Source of the DNA: Cytophagales bacterium
GTDB lineage: Bacteria > Bacteroidota > Bacteroidia > Cytophagales > Spirosomataceae
NCBI GenBank assembly: GCA_004292855.1
Contig: RDXN01000042.1
Coordinates: 1-64,000, forward strand
Direction: 5' to 3'
Length of the DNA: 64,000 nucleotides
In this document: piece after piece, positions 32,171 through 40,669 of the stretch
Numbering within the stretch: the stretch's first letter is position 1
How the letters are laid out: every line of letters starts with the position of its first letter
Notes under the pieces: generated by a model
What the model saw: only the letters and a program-made list of their open reading frames with translations
The model's database searches: none
What the model was told of the DNA's origin: nothing
Program-made: the position numbers and the translations under genes

Positions 32171-33303
32171 CCTTCCAATCGCTCTGGTGGGCCGGTTTCG
32201 AGTGTACCGACCAGATGAACTGCTTCGGCAATCGGGTCGATTTTCTGCACATCACCGATCATCACAACCAACTTGATACCGACTACGAACTGATCAAACC
32301 GTTTAGTTTACAGGTAGTTCGTGAGGGTATTCGGTGGAGTCGGGTCGAGACACGGGCGTACCAATACGACTGGTCTGTGGTTGAACACATGCTCGACCGG
32401 GGCCGGGCACACGGAATTCAGCAGGTTTGGGATATTTGCCACTTCGGCTATCCTGATGATCTGCACCCGTTACACCCGATGTTTGCGCGTCGGTTTGCGG
32501 CTATCTGCCGGGCATTCGTGACCTTCTACCGAGATCGTTATCCTGATGGGCCGCTAATCGTGACGCCGATCAATGAAGTCAGTTTTATCTCGTGGCTGGG
32601 GGGCGACGCACGAGGAACGCAACCCTACACAACAAATCAGGGGTTTCAGGTAAAATACGGACTCATGCGGGCCTACATCGAGAGCATCGCGGCTATGCGC
32701 GAGGTTGACCCTGCGGTGCGGATTCTAACCACCGAGCCGCTCGTAAACATGGTGCCGCCCCTGAACGCCACCCGTAAGCAGATTCGCGAAGCTGCCGACG
32801 CACACACGAATCAGTTTCAGTCGGTCGATATGCTTGCCGGGCGGCACTGCCCCGAGTTGGGTGGGGCGGAGGATAATCTGGATATTCTGGGCTTCAATTT
32901 TTACTACAATAACCAGTGGGTAATGCCTACATTTGAGTCATTACCGTGGATGAATGAAGGCAACGATCACCGCTGGCGTCCGTTGCGGAGTTTGCTGCTC
33001 GAAGCCTATGGCCGCTACAAACGCCCCATTGCCCTCACCGAAACGAGCCACCCCGGCGAACACCGCCCCCAATGGATCGAATTTGTTGCCAACGAGTGTG
33101 CGGCAACCCTCGCGCTGGGAATTCCGCTTTGGGGCATTTGCCTGTACCCGATCATTGACCGCCCCGACTGGGACCACCTCGACCACTGGCATCACTCCGG
33201 GCTTTGGGATGCCCATTTTGATGAAAACGGAGCGCAGCAGCGGATTTTGAACGAAACCTATGCGGGGGCTTTGCGGCAGGCGCAGCAGCAAACGTTTAGA
33301 TAG
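32155..33303 (+). CDS. Clan GH-A glycoside hydrolase, beta-glucosidase-like
   Basis: A 382-residue TIM-barrel glycosidase without signal peptide, so probably cytoplasmic. The acid/base Glu is in TPINEVSFISW (about residue 141) and the nucleophile Glu in ALTETSHPGEH (about residue 296). LQVVREGIRWSRVE, WDICHFGYPDD and LGFNFYYNNQW fit GH1-like relatives, though it is shorter than a typical GH1 enzyme of about 450 residues, so substrate and family number are open. The start codon lies in the decamer repeat; the first residues MTTNN are repeat-coded. It overlaps cutC by eight bases at the 3' end. Confidence 0.8.
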   Translation: MTTNNPFQSLWWAGFECTDQMNCFGNRVDFLHITDHHNQLDTDYELIKPFSLQVVREGIRWSRVETRAYQYDWSVVEHMLDRGRAHGIQQVWDICHFGYPDDLHPLHPMFARRFAAICRAFVTFYRDRYPDGPLIVTPINEVSFISWLGGDARGTQPYTTNQGFQVKYGLMRAYIESIAAMREVDPAVRILTTEPLVNMVPPLNATRKQIREAADAHTNQFQSVDMLAGRHCPELGGAEDNLDILGFNFYYNNQWVMPTFESLPWMNEGNDHRWRPLRSLLLEAYGRYKRPIALTETSHPGEHRPQWIEFVANECAATLALGIPLWGICLYPIIDRPDWDHLDHWHHSGLWDAHFDENGAQQRILNETYAGALRQAQQQTFR

Positions 33304-34021
33304 CCTCGACCACCCCTCGAACGCGCTCTTCGCTCGTGCTTACGCGATCATACTCGCCGGGAACGGCTGTGGCCATGCGTACGTGGGGCGAACGAAACGT
33401 CATGGGGCTTTCCGTGCGGACTTGTCCGCTGAGGTGCAGCGCATCGACGCCCGTTTGGGCCAAATGTTGGGTGTTTTGAGCGTTCACCCCGGCCCCGGCC
33501 ATAATCTCGATTCGGCCTGTGGCTTTCTGAACCAACGTTTGCAAAAGCGCGGCCCCGGCTTCGGCGGTGGGTTGCTGACCGGAGGTCAGAATCCGAACGG
33601 CTCCGGTGCGGATCACGGCTTCGAGAGCATCAACCGGGTCGCGGGTAAGGTCGAAGGCGCGATGGAACGTAACGGGCAGGGGGGCGGCTTGTTGGACAAA
33701 GGTGCGTGTGAAACGTTCATCGACGGTGCCGTTGGGGCACAGCCCCCCCAGGACAAAGCCGTCGGCACCGGCTTGTTTTGCCGCTTCGAGGTCAAGTTGC
33801 ATCACCTCTTGCTCAGCTTCGTTGTAGACAAAATCGCCCCCACGCGGTCGAATCATCACAAAAACAGGCAACGGGATGTGCTGTTTGACCTGACGGAGCA
33901 GGCCCAAACTGGGCGTGAGGCCCCCCTCGCTGAGGCCGCTACATAATTCGATTCGGTGGGCACCAGCTTGTTGTGCTGCCCGACAATCGGCTAATGAATA
34001 ACAACACACTTCAATTTGCAT
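33296..34021 (-). CDS. cutC: CutC family protein
   Basis: A 241-residue TIM-barrel protein of the CutC family, named for copper homeostasis; the molecular role is not settled. Visible blocks are IEVCCYSLADCRAAQQAGAH, RIELCSGLSEGGLTPS, VFVMIRPRGGDFVYN, GADGFVLGGLCPNGTVD, TFHRAFDLTRDP and VRILTSGQQPTA with IEIMAGAGVNAQN. All these are usual for the family. It converges on the glycosidase gene with an 8-base overlap and no terminator. Confidence 0.92.
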   Translation of the reverse strand: MQIEVCCYSLADCRAAQQAGAHRIELCSGLSEGGLTPSLGLLRQVKQHIPLPVFVMIRPRGGDFVYNEAEQEVMQLDLEAAKQAGADGFVLGGLCPNGTVDERFTRTFVQQAAPLPVTFHRAFDLTRDPVDALEAVIRTGAVRILTSGQQPTAEAGAALLQTLVQKATGRIEIMAGAGVNAQNTQHLAQTGVDALHLSGQVRTESPMTFRSPHVRMATAVPGEYDRVSTSEERVRGVVEAI

Positions 34022-34146
34022 AGAAAAAGAGCATTATTGTACGGCAGGGTAAACAAATGAGAATTACTTACGTTAATGGCTAAATCCCTTTTAGAAACCT
34101 GCACCACAGAATCTGCGGAAAAACTACTAGGATATTCAATTTTTTT

Positions 34147-34154
34147 TACTTTTG
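34147..34154 (+). promoter_or_regulatory. Putative -7 box for the DUF2795 gene
   Basis: TACTTTTG matches TAnnTTTG, 37 bases before the start codon, in an AT-rich stretch of the divergent gap with cutC. Confidence 0.5.
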
Positions 34155-34191
34155 CACCCTCAGAAAGCAAGACTTAAAAACGAGCATACGT

Positions 34192-34413
34192 ATGTACTGG
34201 ACTCTTGAATTAGCATCCTATCTGGAAGATGCCCCCTGGCCTGCCACCAAAGACGAACTCATTGACTTCTCAATCCGCTCAGGTGCCCCCCTCGAAGTTG
34301 TAGAAAATCTACAGGAACTCGAAGACGACGGACAACCCTACGAGAGCATCGAGGAAATCTGGCCCGATTATCCCACAAAGGACGATTTCTTCTTTAACGA
34401 AGACGAATATTAA
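34192..34413 (+). CDS. DUF2795 domain protein
   Basis: A 73-residue, strongly acidic soluble protein. The stretch YLEDAPWPATKDELIDFS followed by SGAPLEVVENLQEL and YESIEEIWPDYPTK is the conserved core seen in Bacteroidota DUF2795 members. Function unknown; the strong conservation, single-gene unit with own promoter and terminator, and tiny size suggest an abundant regulatory or structural protein (inference). Confidence 0.88.
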   Translation: MYWTLELASYLEDAPWPATKDELIDFSIRSGAPLEVVENLQELEDDGQPYESIEEIWPDYPTKDDFFFNEDEY

Positions 34414-34443
34414 GTACGATTGCCCTCTTTCGGTAATCGAGTT

Positions 34444-34489
34444 AACACAAATCGGCCCCACAGCAAGCGTTGTGGGGCCGATTTGTGTT
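34444..34489. terminator. Bidirectional terminator with perfect 19-bp stem
   Basis: AACACAAATCGGCCCCACA (34444-34462) and its exact complement (34471-34489) around an 8-base loop. It serves the DUF2795 gene on the plus strand and glpD on the minus strand. Confidence 0.93.
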
Positions 34490-34509
34490 TGCACAAACCC
34501 TGACAGAGT

Positions 34510-36183
34510 TTAGTTTAAACCGACCGTTATTCGCCGTTCTTCTTTGATTGGATGGGCTTGTTCCATACATGTTTGCATGTACTGCACAAATTCATTCTGT
34601 TGCCGCTGAACTTCAGTAGTTGTCAAGCCCAGCTCGGCACCAAGCAGTTGAGCGGCCACTGGGGTAGCAGCTATAGCAGCCCGCCAATCGACCAGACCGA
34701 GCCGAATTCGACGCAGGAGCAGGTCTTCGAGTGTATGGGCCATTTCGGCGCGTGCCGCGTAAATTACCTCAGCTTTCACAAACGGGTGATGGTCCACCAA
34801 TCGCTCGGCCAGCGATGACGTTTCTTCGATCAGTTGGAGCACGGCATTAGCTTGTGTGCCGTAGGTTTCGGCCAAATGCGTTACCGTTGCCGGGTCAACG
34901 CTGGCATAGTGACTCAGGAGCGACTGGACAAACGTGGGGCTGTAACCGTCACCACCGATCAAAATCAGCTCGTCGGTTTTGCTTTTTGTTGAGACGCCCA
35001 GCCGTGTGCAACAGGCATCAATGGTGTCTTCGGCCATGAGCCGGTAGGTGGTCCATTTGCCACCCATCAGGCTAACCAACCCCGTTTGCCCGTCGATCTC
35101 TACCTCATGGTCGCGCACGAGCGATTTTGAGCTGGCGTTAGGATCGGCCTGAAGCAGGGGACGCAGACCCGCAAACCCACCCCGAACCTGGTCAATGGTA
35201 AGCGGTTTGGCTAAATATTGGCTGACGTGCTCGATCAGGTACTCGGCTTCGTCGGGTTGTAGGTAGGGCGTCTCGGTAGGGTCGGCCTCTGTGTCAGTGG
35301 TGCCGATGAGGTAGTGTCCGCGCCACGGAATTGCAAACAACACCCGCCCGTCGGCGGTTTCGGGCACGAGCAGGGCCGCCGACGTTGGCCCCACCGCGCT
35401 CATGGGCAGTACCACGTGTGCGCCTTTGCTCGCCCGCATGCGGGTAGCCTGCTTCGGGTTAGCCTTTTGGCGGAGCATGTCGGCGCGGGTGCCGGTAGCG
35501 TTCACGAACACCTTCGCCCGAAGCCAGAACGTGTCGCCTGTCAGTTCATCGCGTACCAGAGCAGCCTTAATCTGACCCTGCTCGTCGGTCTCGAACCGGA
35601 TTGCCTGACAATGATTTGCGACCGATGCACCCAACTGAGCGGCCGTTTGCGCCAGCCCCAGGTTGAAACGGGCATCGTCGAACTGACCGTCGTAATACAA
35701 CACGGCACTTTGGAAACTCGTGGTCGAAAACGCCGGGAAATACTGGAGGGCCTCCTTTTTAGATAACCACCGGCTTGGGGCCATTCGGCGGCTTCCCGCC
35801 AGTAAATCATACAGTTTGAGGCCAATAGAGAAATATAGGCCCGCAAACCAGTTTTTGCAAGGTGTTACGAGAGCTAACGGGTGGGCTAAATGGGGGGCAA
35901 TGCGCAGGAGCGTTTGCCGTTCGTACAACCCCTTGCGCACCATTGATAACTGTTTGGGGTCGAATTTTTTGAATGCCTGTTCCAGATATCGCACGCCCCC
36001 ATGCACCAACTTGGTCGAACTGCTCGACGTGGCCGAACTAAAGTCATCGCGTTCGATGAGGGCCGTTTTCAATCCCCGGCTGACCGCATCGAGCGCGCAG
36101 CCAGCCCCGCTAGCTCCTCCGCCAATAATGCAAATGTCGAATTGTTCAGTTTGTAGAGCGTGCAGGCTAGTGGAGCGGTTCAT
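34510..36183 (-). CDS. glpD: FAD-dependent glycerol-3-phosphate dehydrogenase
   Basis: Membrane-associated oxidation of glycerol 3-phosphate to dihydroxyacetone phosphate, passing electrons to quinone. The 557-residue protein has the FAD loop CIIGGGASGAGCALDAVSRG and the signature SSSSTKLVHGGVRYLEQAFK, then FVNATGTRADMLR, RVLFAIPWRGHYLIGTTDTE and GGFAGLRPLLQ with SLMGGKWTTYRLMAED. It is complete. It follows the crtZ gene by nine bases on the same strand, an unexpected partner, and shares the glycerol route with glpK. Confidence 0.94.
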   Translation of the reverse strand: MNRSTSLHALQTEQFDICIIGGGASGAGCALDAVSRGLKTALIERDDFSSATSSSSTKLVHGGVRYLEQAFKKFDPKQLSMVRKGLYERQTLLRIAPHLAHPLALVTPCKNWFAGLYFSIGLKLYDLLAGSRRMAPSRWLSKKEALQYFPAFSTTSFQSAVLYYDGQFDDARFNLGLAQTAAQLGASVANHCQAIRFETDEQGQIKAALVRDELTGDTFWLRAKVFVNATGTRADMLRQKANPKQATRMRASKGAHVVLPMSAVGPTSAALLVPETADGRVLFAIPWRGHYLIGTTDTEADPTETPYLQPDEAEYLIEHVSQYLAKPLTIDQVRGGFAGLRPLLQADPNASSKSLVRDHEVEIDGQTGLVSLMGGKWTTYRLMAEDTIDACCTRLGVSTKSKTDELILIGGDGYSPTFVQSLLSHYASVDPATVTHLAETYGTQANAVLQLIEETSSLAERLVDHHPFVKAEVIYAARAEMAHTLEDLLLRRIRLGLVDWRAAIAATPVAAQLLGAELGLTTTEVQRQQNEFVQYMQTCMEQAHPIKEERRITVGLN

Positions 36184-36192
36184 AGAGATGAA

Positions 36193-36666
36193 TCAGGCGT
36201 TGGTGGTTGGCGATTTCGACCGGACAGTACGGTCGTATTTCTTAGGGGCATACAGAAAGCCGAAGGCCTCGGCCCCCTCTTTCGTATGAACTTTGTGGTG
36301 AATATAATGTGCCCTGATGATTCGCTGCATGTACTTGCCCGAAAAACGGTGCTTCAGTTTGACCCGTTGGTGAACAATAACATCATGAAACACAAAGTAA
36401 AAGATACCATAGAGCGTAACACCCGCTCCAATCCAAGCCAAATACCACAGCGATTCGATCTCGATACCTGCTACAATGAGCGATATAGCTACCGCGCTGA
36501 ATACCACCGCAAACAGGTCGTTCCATTCGAAAAATCCGTTATGGTGATTGTGGTGATCGCGGTGCCAACTCCACAAAAGACCGTGCATCACATACTTGTG
36601 GGTGAACCAGGCAACACCCTCCATGAAAAGAAACGTACCAAGAACGAGGGCAACGTTTAGTAGCAT
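36193..36666 (-). CDS. crtZ: Beta-carotene hydroxylase of the fatty-acid-hydroxylase superfamily
   Basis: A 157-residue membrane di-iron oxygenase, most like CrtZ, which adds hydroxyl groups to the rings of beta-carotene to form zeaxanthin. The four histidine clusters are visible in order: FTHKYVMH, WHRDHHNHH, VFHDVIVHQR and RAHYIHHKVH, between hydrophobic segments. Length and spacing fit CrtZ. Other carotenoid genes are not in the window. It probably shares a transcript with glpD, nine bases downstream. The alternative, a sterol-desaturase-type enzyme, is less likely at this length. Confidence 0.85.
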   Translation of the reverse strand: MLLNVALVLGTFLFMEGVAWFTHKYVMHGLLWSWHRDHHNHHNGFFEWNDLFAVVFSAVAISLIVAGIEIESLWYLAWIGAGVTLYGIFYFVFHDVIVHQRVKLKHRFSGKYMQRIIRAHYIHHKVHTKEGAEAFGFLYAPKKYDRTVRSKSPTTNA

Positions 36667-36836
36667 TTTTGTGTTATTAAGTAAGGTAAATCAGACGGTT
36701 GGGGTGAATAACCCTGTGAAGATAACCGTTTGTCGATACGAAAAGTTGGCCGATGACTATGCGAACCTTTGGAATATCCGAAAACGGTCGTATCTTGAAT
36801 CAAGTTAGTGCTCCACACAACGAGTATGCCAATGCT

Positions 36837-37490
36837 ATGGACTATCGGGCACTCAAAGATCTGGTTCGTCGGGGGGAGGGACAGCAGATCGAGTTCAAAT
36901 TGAAAGTAAATCACCCCGACAAGATTGTTCGCGAGGTTGTTGCCTTCGCCAATACCGATGGCGGCCTGCTACTTGTCGGCGTCAACGACGACCTCAGCAT
37001 TCCCGGCCTTAAATACGCCGATGAGGACCTCTACCTCCTCGAACGGGCCATCCAGAAATTTTGCTTTCCGGCCATTCCGTACACTCTGGAGCGTATTCAA
37101 CTCTATGACGAACGCGAGGTTCTGGTGTTTCGGATTCAGCCCAGCCCTAACCGCCCCCACTACGTAGTTCTGGACCCCGAAAAGCCCGACGAGAAGAAGG
37201 CGTACGTCCGCGTGGCAGACAAATCGGTGCAGGCCAGCAAGGAGGTCCGCGAGATTCTGAAAGGCGAGCGCACCGAGCGCAGCGTTCGCTTTACTTACGG
37301 CGATAAGGAGCGGGTTCTAATGCAGCACCTGAGCCAGCATCAAACGATCACGGTTGATCTGTTCGCAAGCATCGCCAACGTACCCCGCAAAATTGCCTCC
37401 CGTACGCTCGTGCTGCTCGTTTTGGCCAATGTGTTGCAGGTTCACCCCAACGAGATGGTCGACCGGTTTACGAGTCGCATGGAGGTGTGA
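36837..37490 (+). CDS. AlbA_2/Schlafen-like ATP-binding domain protein
   Basis: A 217-residue protein with an AlbA_2 (divergent AAA_4, Schlafen-related) domain: QQIEFKLKVNHPDKIVREVV and AFANTDGGLLLVGVNDDLSI, then VFRIQPSPNRPHYVV and KKAYVRVADKSVQASKE. A C-terminal winged-helix-like part (about 165-217) suggests a transcription regulator. The frame opens at 36753, but the ATG at 36837 is preferred: GEGQQIEFKL is close to the usual family start, and a near -7 box (TATCTTGA, 36793-36800) lies between the two. It converges on bioA with a three-base gap. Confidence 0.75.
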   Translation: MDYRALKDLVRRGEGQQIEFKLKVNHPDKIVREVVAFANTDGGLLLVGVNDDLSIPGLKYADEDLYLLERAIQKFCFPAIPYTLERIQLYDEREVLVFRIQPSPNRPHYVVLDPEKPDEKKAYVRVADKSVQASKEVREILKGERTERSVRFTYGDKERVLMQHLSQHQTITVDLFASIANVPRKIASRTLVLLVLANVLQVHPNEMVDRFTSRMEV

Positions 37491-37493
37491 TGC

Positions 37494-38765
37494 CTAGCTA
37501 ATTTCGTCCAGCAGTTCCCTAACTGCTTCGTACCCCTGCTCCAGTTGTTCATTCGTAGTACAGTAGGGCGGTAAAAAATACAGCACGTTGCCGAGGGGCC
37601 GCATCAAAATGCCCCGGTCGAGCAGGAAGTTGTAGGCCACATCACGAATGTTGCTAAAATAGGAAGCCTGCCCCCCCGCTACCAGGTCGAACGCTAGAAT
37701 CGTGCCCCGCTGCCGGACATTCGATACGGCCTTGTGCTGACGCAACTCCTCCGCAAACGCATGATGTTGGCCAGCAATTCGTTTAATCGAATCCTGTGTT
37801 TCAACGCTCAGTAGCAAATCCATACTGGCGAGCGAGGCCGTGCAGGCAAGCGGGTTAGCCGTGAACGAGTGGCCATGAAAAAGGGTCTTGAATTTGTCGT
37901 CCGACAGAAAGGCGTCGTAGATGGCTGCGGTGCAGGTTGTTACGCCGAGGGCCATTGTTCCGCCGGTTAATCCTTTCGACAAACACATGAGGTCGGGTTG
38001 TTCGGCGAGGTGGTGGCTGGCGAAGAGTTTGCCCGTTCGGCCAAAGCCCGTCATGACCTCGTCGGCAATGACCAACGCGCCGTGGTGATGGGCCAGCCTC
38101 ATGAGTTTGTCGAGCACCGCCGGTTCATACATCTGCATCCCGCCAGCCCCCTGCACGAGCGGCTCAGCGATGAAAGCAGCTACATCATTATCAAACAAGG
38201 CTTCGGCTTGGGCCAAAACGGCGGCCTCGCAACCCGGAATGGGCGTGGGTAAATACGACACATCAAACAGAAATGGCGCGAACGGGGCCGAGAACGCCGA
38301 CCTCCCTCCCACCGCCATCGCCCCGAACGTATCGCCGTGGTAGGCGTCGTCAAACGCGATCACCCGTGGGCGGGGTTGGCCGAGGTTGTGCCAGTACTGG
38401 AACGCCATTTTCAGGGCCACCTCCACGGCAGTTGAGCCGTTGTCGGAATAGAAAACGCGCTTTTGGTTGGAAGGCAGTATAGGCAGCAGCCGTTCGGCAA
38501 GTTGCACAGCGGGTTCGTGGGTGAAGCCCGCAAAAATCACGTGTTCGAGCGTACGGAGTTGCTCACTCACGCGTTCGGCAATGTAGGGGTGGGCGTGGCC
38601 GTGCAGGTTGACCCACCACGACGAAATCAGGTCGAGGTATTGGCGACCTTCGGCATCGAACAACAGGCTTCCTTCGCCCCGCACAATTGGAATGGGCAGC
38701 GGGGCCGTTTGCATTTGGGTAAATGGATGCCACAAAACGGCGGCATCGCGTGTTGATAAAGACAT
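37494..38765 (-). CDS. bioA: Adenosylmethionine-8-amino-7-oxononanoate aminotransferase
   Basis: BioA makes 7,8-diaminopelargonate in biotin synthesis using SAM as amino donor. The 423-residue class III aminotransferase begins LWHPFTQMQTAPLPIPIVRG, the BioA hallmark, with DLISSWWVNLHGHAHPYIAE, VFYSDNGSTAVEVALKMA, DDAYHGDTFGAMAVGG and LVIADEVMTGFGRTGKLFA; the PLP Lys is in CLSKGLTGGTMALG. An upstream start at 38813 is in frame, but the ATG at 38765 lies just after a -7 box. The partner enzymes bioF, bioD and bioB are not adjacent; an AONS-like gene lies at 22.4 kb. Confidence 0.95.
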   Translation of the reverse strand: MSLSTRDAAVLWHPFTQMQTAPLPIPIVRGEGSLLFDAEGRQYLDLISSWWVNLHGHAHPYIAERVSEQLRTLEHVIFAGFTHEPAVQLAERLLPILPSNQKRVFYSDNGSTAVEVALKMAFQYWHNLGQPRPRVIAFDDAYHGDTFGAMAVGGRSAFSAPFAPFLFDVSYLPTPIPGCEAAVLAQAEALFDNDVAAFIAEPLVQGAGGMQMYEPAVLDKLMRLAHHHGALVIADEVMTGFGRTGKLFASHHLAEQPDLMCLSKGLTGGTMALGVTTCTAAIYDAFLSDDKFKTLFHGHSFTANPLACTASLASMDLLLSVETQDSIKRIAGQHHAFAEELRQHKAVSNVRQRGTILAFDLVAGGQASYFSNIRDVAYNFLLDRGILMRPLGNVLYFLPPYCTTNEQLEQGYEAVRELLDEIS

Positions 38766-38769
38766 ACGG

Positions 38770-38794
38770 CAAAGGTACGGCTGTATTACCTTTG
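38770..38794. promoter_or_regulatory. Back-to-back -7 boxes for bioA and the heptose kinase gene
   Basis: CAAAGGTA at 38770-38777 (TACCTTTG on the minus strand, for bioA) and TACCTTTG at 38787-38794 (plus strand) form a perfect 8-bp inverted pair with a nine-base spacer. The minus box ends four bases from the bioA ATG. Confidence 0.65.
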
Positions 38795-38821
38795 CGGCCA
38801 CAACCAACAACACGACCCGTT

Positions 38822-39829
38822 ATGAGTCCGGTCCTCGACCTGAGCATCAATGAGCTTTTCGACGCATTCGACAACCTCCGCGTTCTGATTATTGGCGACG
38901 TTATGCTCGACTCCTACGTGTGGGGGCGCGTGGAGCGCATCTCGCCCGAGGCCCCCGTGCCGGTGGTCAATGTAGTTCGGCGGGAGTTGCGATTGGGTGG
39001 GGCGGGCAACGTGCTACTGAACGTACAGGCCTTGGGGGCAGAAGCTATTATCTGTTCGGTAATCGGCACCGACGAACCCGGCGACCGGCTTGTGGGGCAG
39101 CTCTCGGAGCGTAACCTGAATTGTGAGGGCCTGATTCGGTCCGATTCACGCATTACGACCATCAAAGAGCGGATTATTGCCGGGTCGCAACAGGTGGTGC
39201 GGGTGGATACCGAAACCGACAAGCTCATCACTGTCGACGAGAGGACCCAACTTGTGGCCCGTGCGAAAGCACTCATCCCGAGTTGTCAGGTCGTTATTTT
39301 TGAAGATTACGATAAGGGTGTGCTGAGTGCGGAGGCCATTGCCGAGATCACAACGTTTGCGAATGAGCAGGGGGTGCCGACGGTTGTAGATCCAAAAAAA
39401 CGTAATTTTTTAAGCTATCAACATACCACTCTATTCAAACCAAATCTTAAGGAATTACGCGAGGGTCTTAAACTCGACTTCGACGTTGACGACCCCACCG
39501 ATTTCGGGCGGGCCGTTGATGCTCTCAAAGAACAACTACAGGTGAAGGGTGCGCTCATTACGCTTTCCGAGCGGGGCGTTTTCATTGATTACAACAACGA
39601 GCAGCACCGGCTCCCAGCCCATCTGCGCAAAATTTCGGATGTGTCGGGCGCGGGTGATACCGTTATCAGCATTGCCGCATGTTGTGTGGCTCTCCGGCAA
39701 CCACCCCAGATTATCGCAGCCCTGTCGAACCTGGGCGGTGGGTTGGTTTGTGAATCGGTGGGTGTGGTACCTATTGATAAGTCTCGATTGAAACAAGAGG
39801 CTTTACTGGAATATGGGCGTGAAGGTTGA
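38822..39829 (+). CDS. hldA: D-glycero-beta-D-manno-heptose-7-phosphate kinase
   Basis: PfkB-family kinase that phosphorylates heptose 7-phosphate at C1 for lipopolysaccharide core heptose. The 335-residue protein has IIGDVMLDSYVWGRVERISP, VRRELRLGGAGNVLLNVQAL, FEDYDKGVLS, TVVDPKKRNFLSYQ and the catalytic ISDVSGAGDTVISIAA. The adenylyltransferase half of E. coli HldE (477 residues) is missing, so this is the single-domain RfaE1/HldA form. The frame opens upstream at 38723 across the divergent promoter; the ATG at 38822 fits the family. Confidence 0.92.
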   Translation: MSPVLDLSINELFDAFDNLRVLIIGDVMLDSYVWGRVERISPEAPVPVVNVVRRELRLGGAGNVLLNVQALGAEAIICSVIGTDEPGDRLVGQLSERNLNCEGLIRSDSRITTIKERIIAGSQQVVRVDTETDKLITVDERTQLVARAKALIPSCQVVIFEDYDKGVLSAEAIAEITTFANEQGVPTVVDPKKRNFLSYQHTTLFKPNLKELREGLKLDFDVDDPTDFGRAVDALKEQLQVKGALITLSERGVFIDYNNEQHRLPAHLRKISDVSGAGDTVISIAACCVALRQPPQIIAALSNLGGGLVCESVGVVPIDKSRLKQEALLEYGREG

Positions 39830-39915
39830 TGGCATAAATGCTTAAACGATTCTTACTACTATTTGCTTTGCCCCCTTTTCTTGCCGTTTACTCGAACGAC
39901 ATTAAAATTACGATT

Positions 39916-39946
39916 TTGAATATTAAATTTTGAGCTAACATCTTTG
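39916..39946 (+). promoter_or_regulatory. Putative promoter for the Thr/Asn-rich secreted protein
   Basis: TTG at 39916-39918, a 20-base spacer, then CATCTTTG at 39939-39946, one mismatch from TAnnTTTG. It would give a leader of about 140 bases before the start at 40094. Confidence 0.4.
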
Positions 39947-40008
39947 AAACATAAAATATTAATAGTCAATTACTTATTCCGTTTCACCCCTCCCCTAGTA
40001 TGATTTCT

Positions 40009-40045
40009 GACGGTCAAGTCGCTTAACAAGCGGACGCTTACCGTC
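40009..40045 (+). promoter_or_regulatory. Structured leader upstream of the Thr/Asn-rich secreted protein
   Basis: Outer arms GACGGT (40009-40014) and ACCGTC (40040-40045) enclose a perfect inner hairpin CGCTT-AAC-AAGCG (40020-40032). It could be a leader structure or the terminator of the heptose kinase gene, although no T run follows. Confidence 0.4.
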
Positions 40046-40093
40046 GTTATAGTTATAGTAAACGACTTAAGCTATAGGCAAAGAAGCTTTGTT

Positions 40094-40579
40094 ATGAAAA
40101 AACTAATGGTATTGGGTATCATGCTGGCAGCCGGTGTGACCCTGAACGCTCAGGCGCAGACAACAAACTCAACGCAGACCCCGACCGGCACAACCAACAC
40201 GGGCACGATGAGCAACCCATCGAACACAAACTCGAATTCGGGGACGTATCAGACGCAGCCTACCACTACGGGAAGTACGTACAACACGGGTACGACCTCA
40301 ACGCAACAGCCGATGGGTACTCAGCAAACAAACCCGCAAAACTCAAACACGGGCAACGCTAATACACAGGGTACAACTAACCCGACAAACAGCACGTATC
40401 CGACTCAGCAGGATCGGAGCATGCAGCAGGGCACTACCCGTCAGAACCAAAACCGCACGCGTACTACGGATCGGACCACGAACCAAACGATGGATTCGAA
40501 CTCACGCAGTAGCGACACGATGAACCGGTCGAACAGCAGCGGCAGTACAACTACTCCCCGCAGCCGGACGAATCAGTAA
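40094..40579 (+). CDS. Exported low-complexity Thr/Asn/Gln/Ser-rich protein
   Basis: A 161-residue protein of no known family. A clear signal peptide (MKKLMVLGIMLAAGVTLNAQA) precedes a mature part made almost only of T, N, Q, S, G and P, with a basic Arg-containing last third. Hydrophobic residues are nearly absent, so it should be disordered. Thr/Ser density would suit O-glycosylation, which is known in Bacteroidota, but no sorting domain is present. Similar small proteins in the phylum are usually hypothetical. The next gene encodes another small exported disordered protein. Confidence 0.75.
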   Translation: MKKLMVLGIMLAAGVTLNAQAQTTNSTQTPTGTTNTGTMSNPSNTNSNSGTYQTQPTTTGSTYNTGTTSTQQPMGTQQTNPQNSNTGNANTQGTTNPTNSTYPTQQDRSMQQGTTRQNQNRTRTTDRTTNQTMDSNSRSSDTMNRSNSSGSTTTPRSRTNQ

Positions 40580-40616
40580 TTAACAGGCACAATACCCGAA
40601 ATGTGATGTGACCGGG

Positions 40617-40649
40617 AGCCGGGTGGAGTTAACGCTTCGTCCGGCTTTT
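40617..40649 (+). terminator. Terminator after the Thr/Asn-rich protein gene
   Basis: Stem AGCCGG / CCGGCT followed by TTTT. The right side also pairs with the coding end: TTCGTCCGGC (40636-40645) is the exact complement of 40563-40572. Confidence 0.6.
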
Positions 40650-40669
40650 GGTATATAACCAAACTCAGC

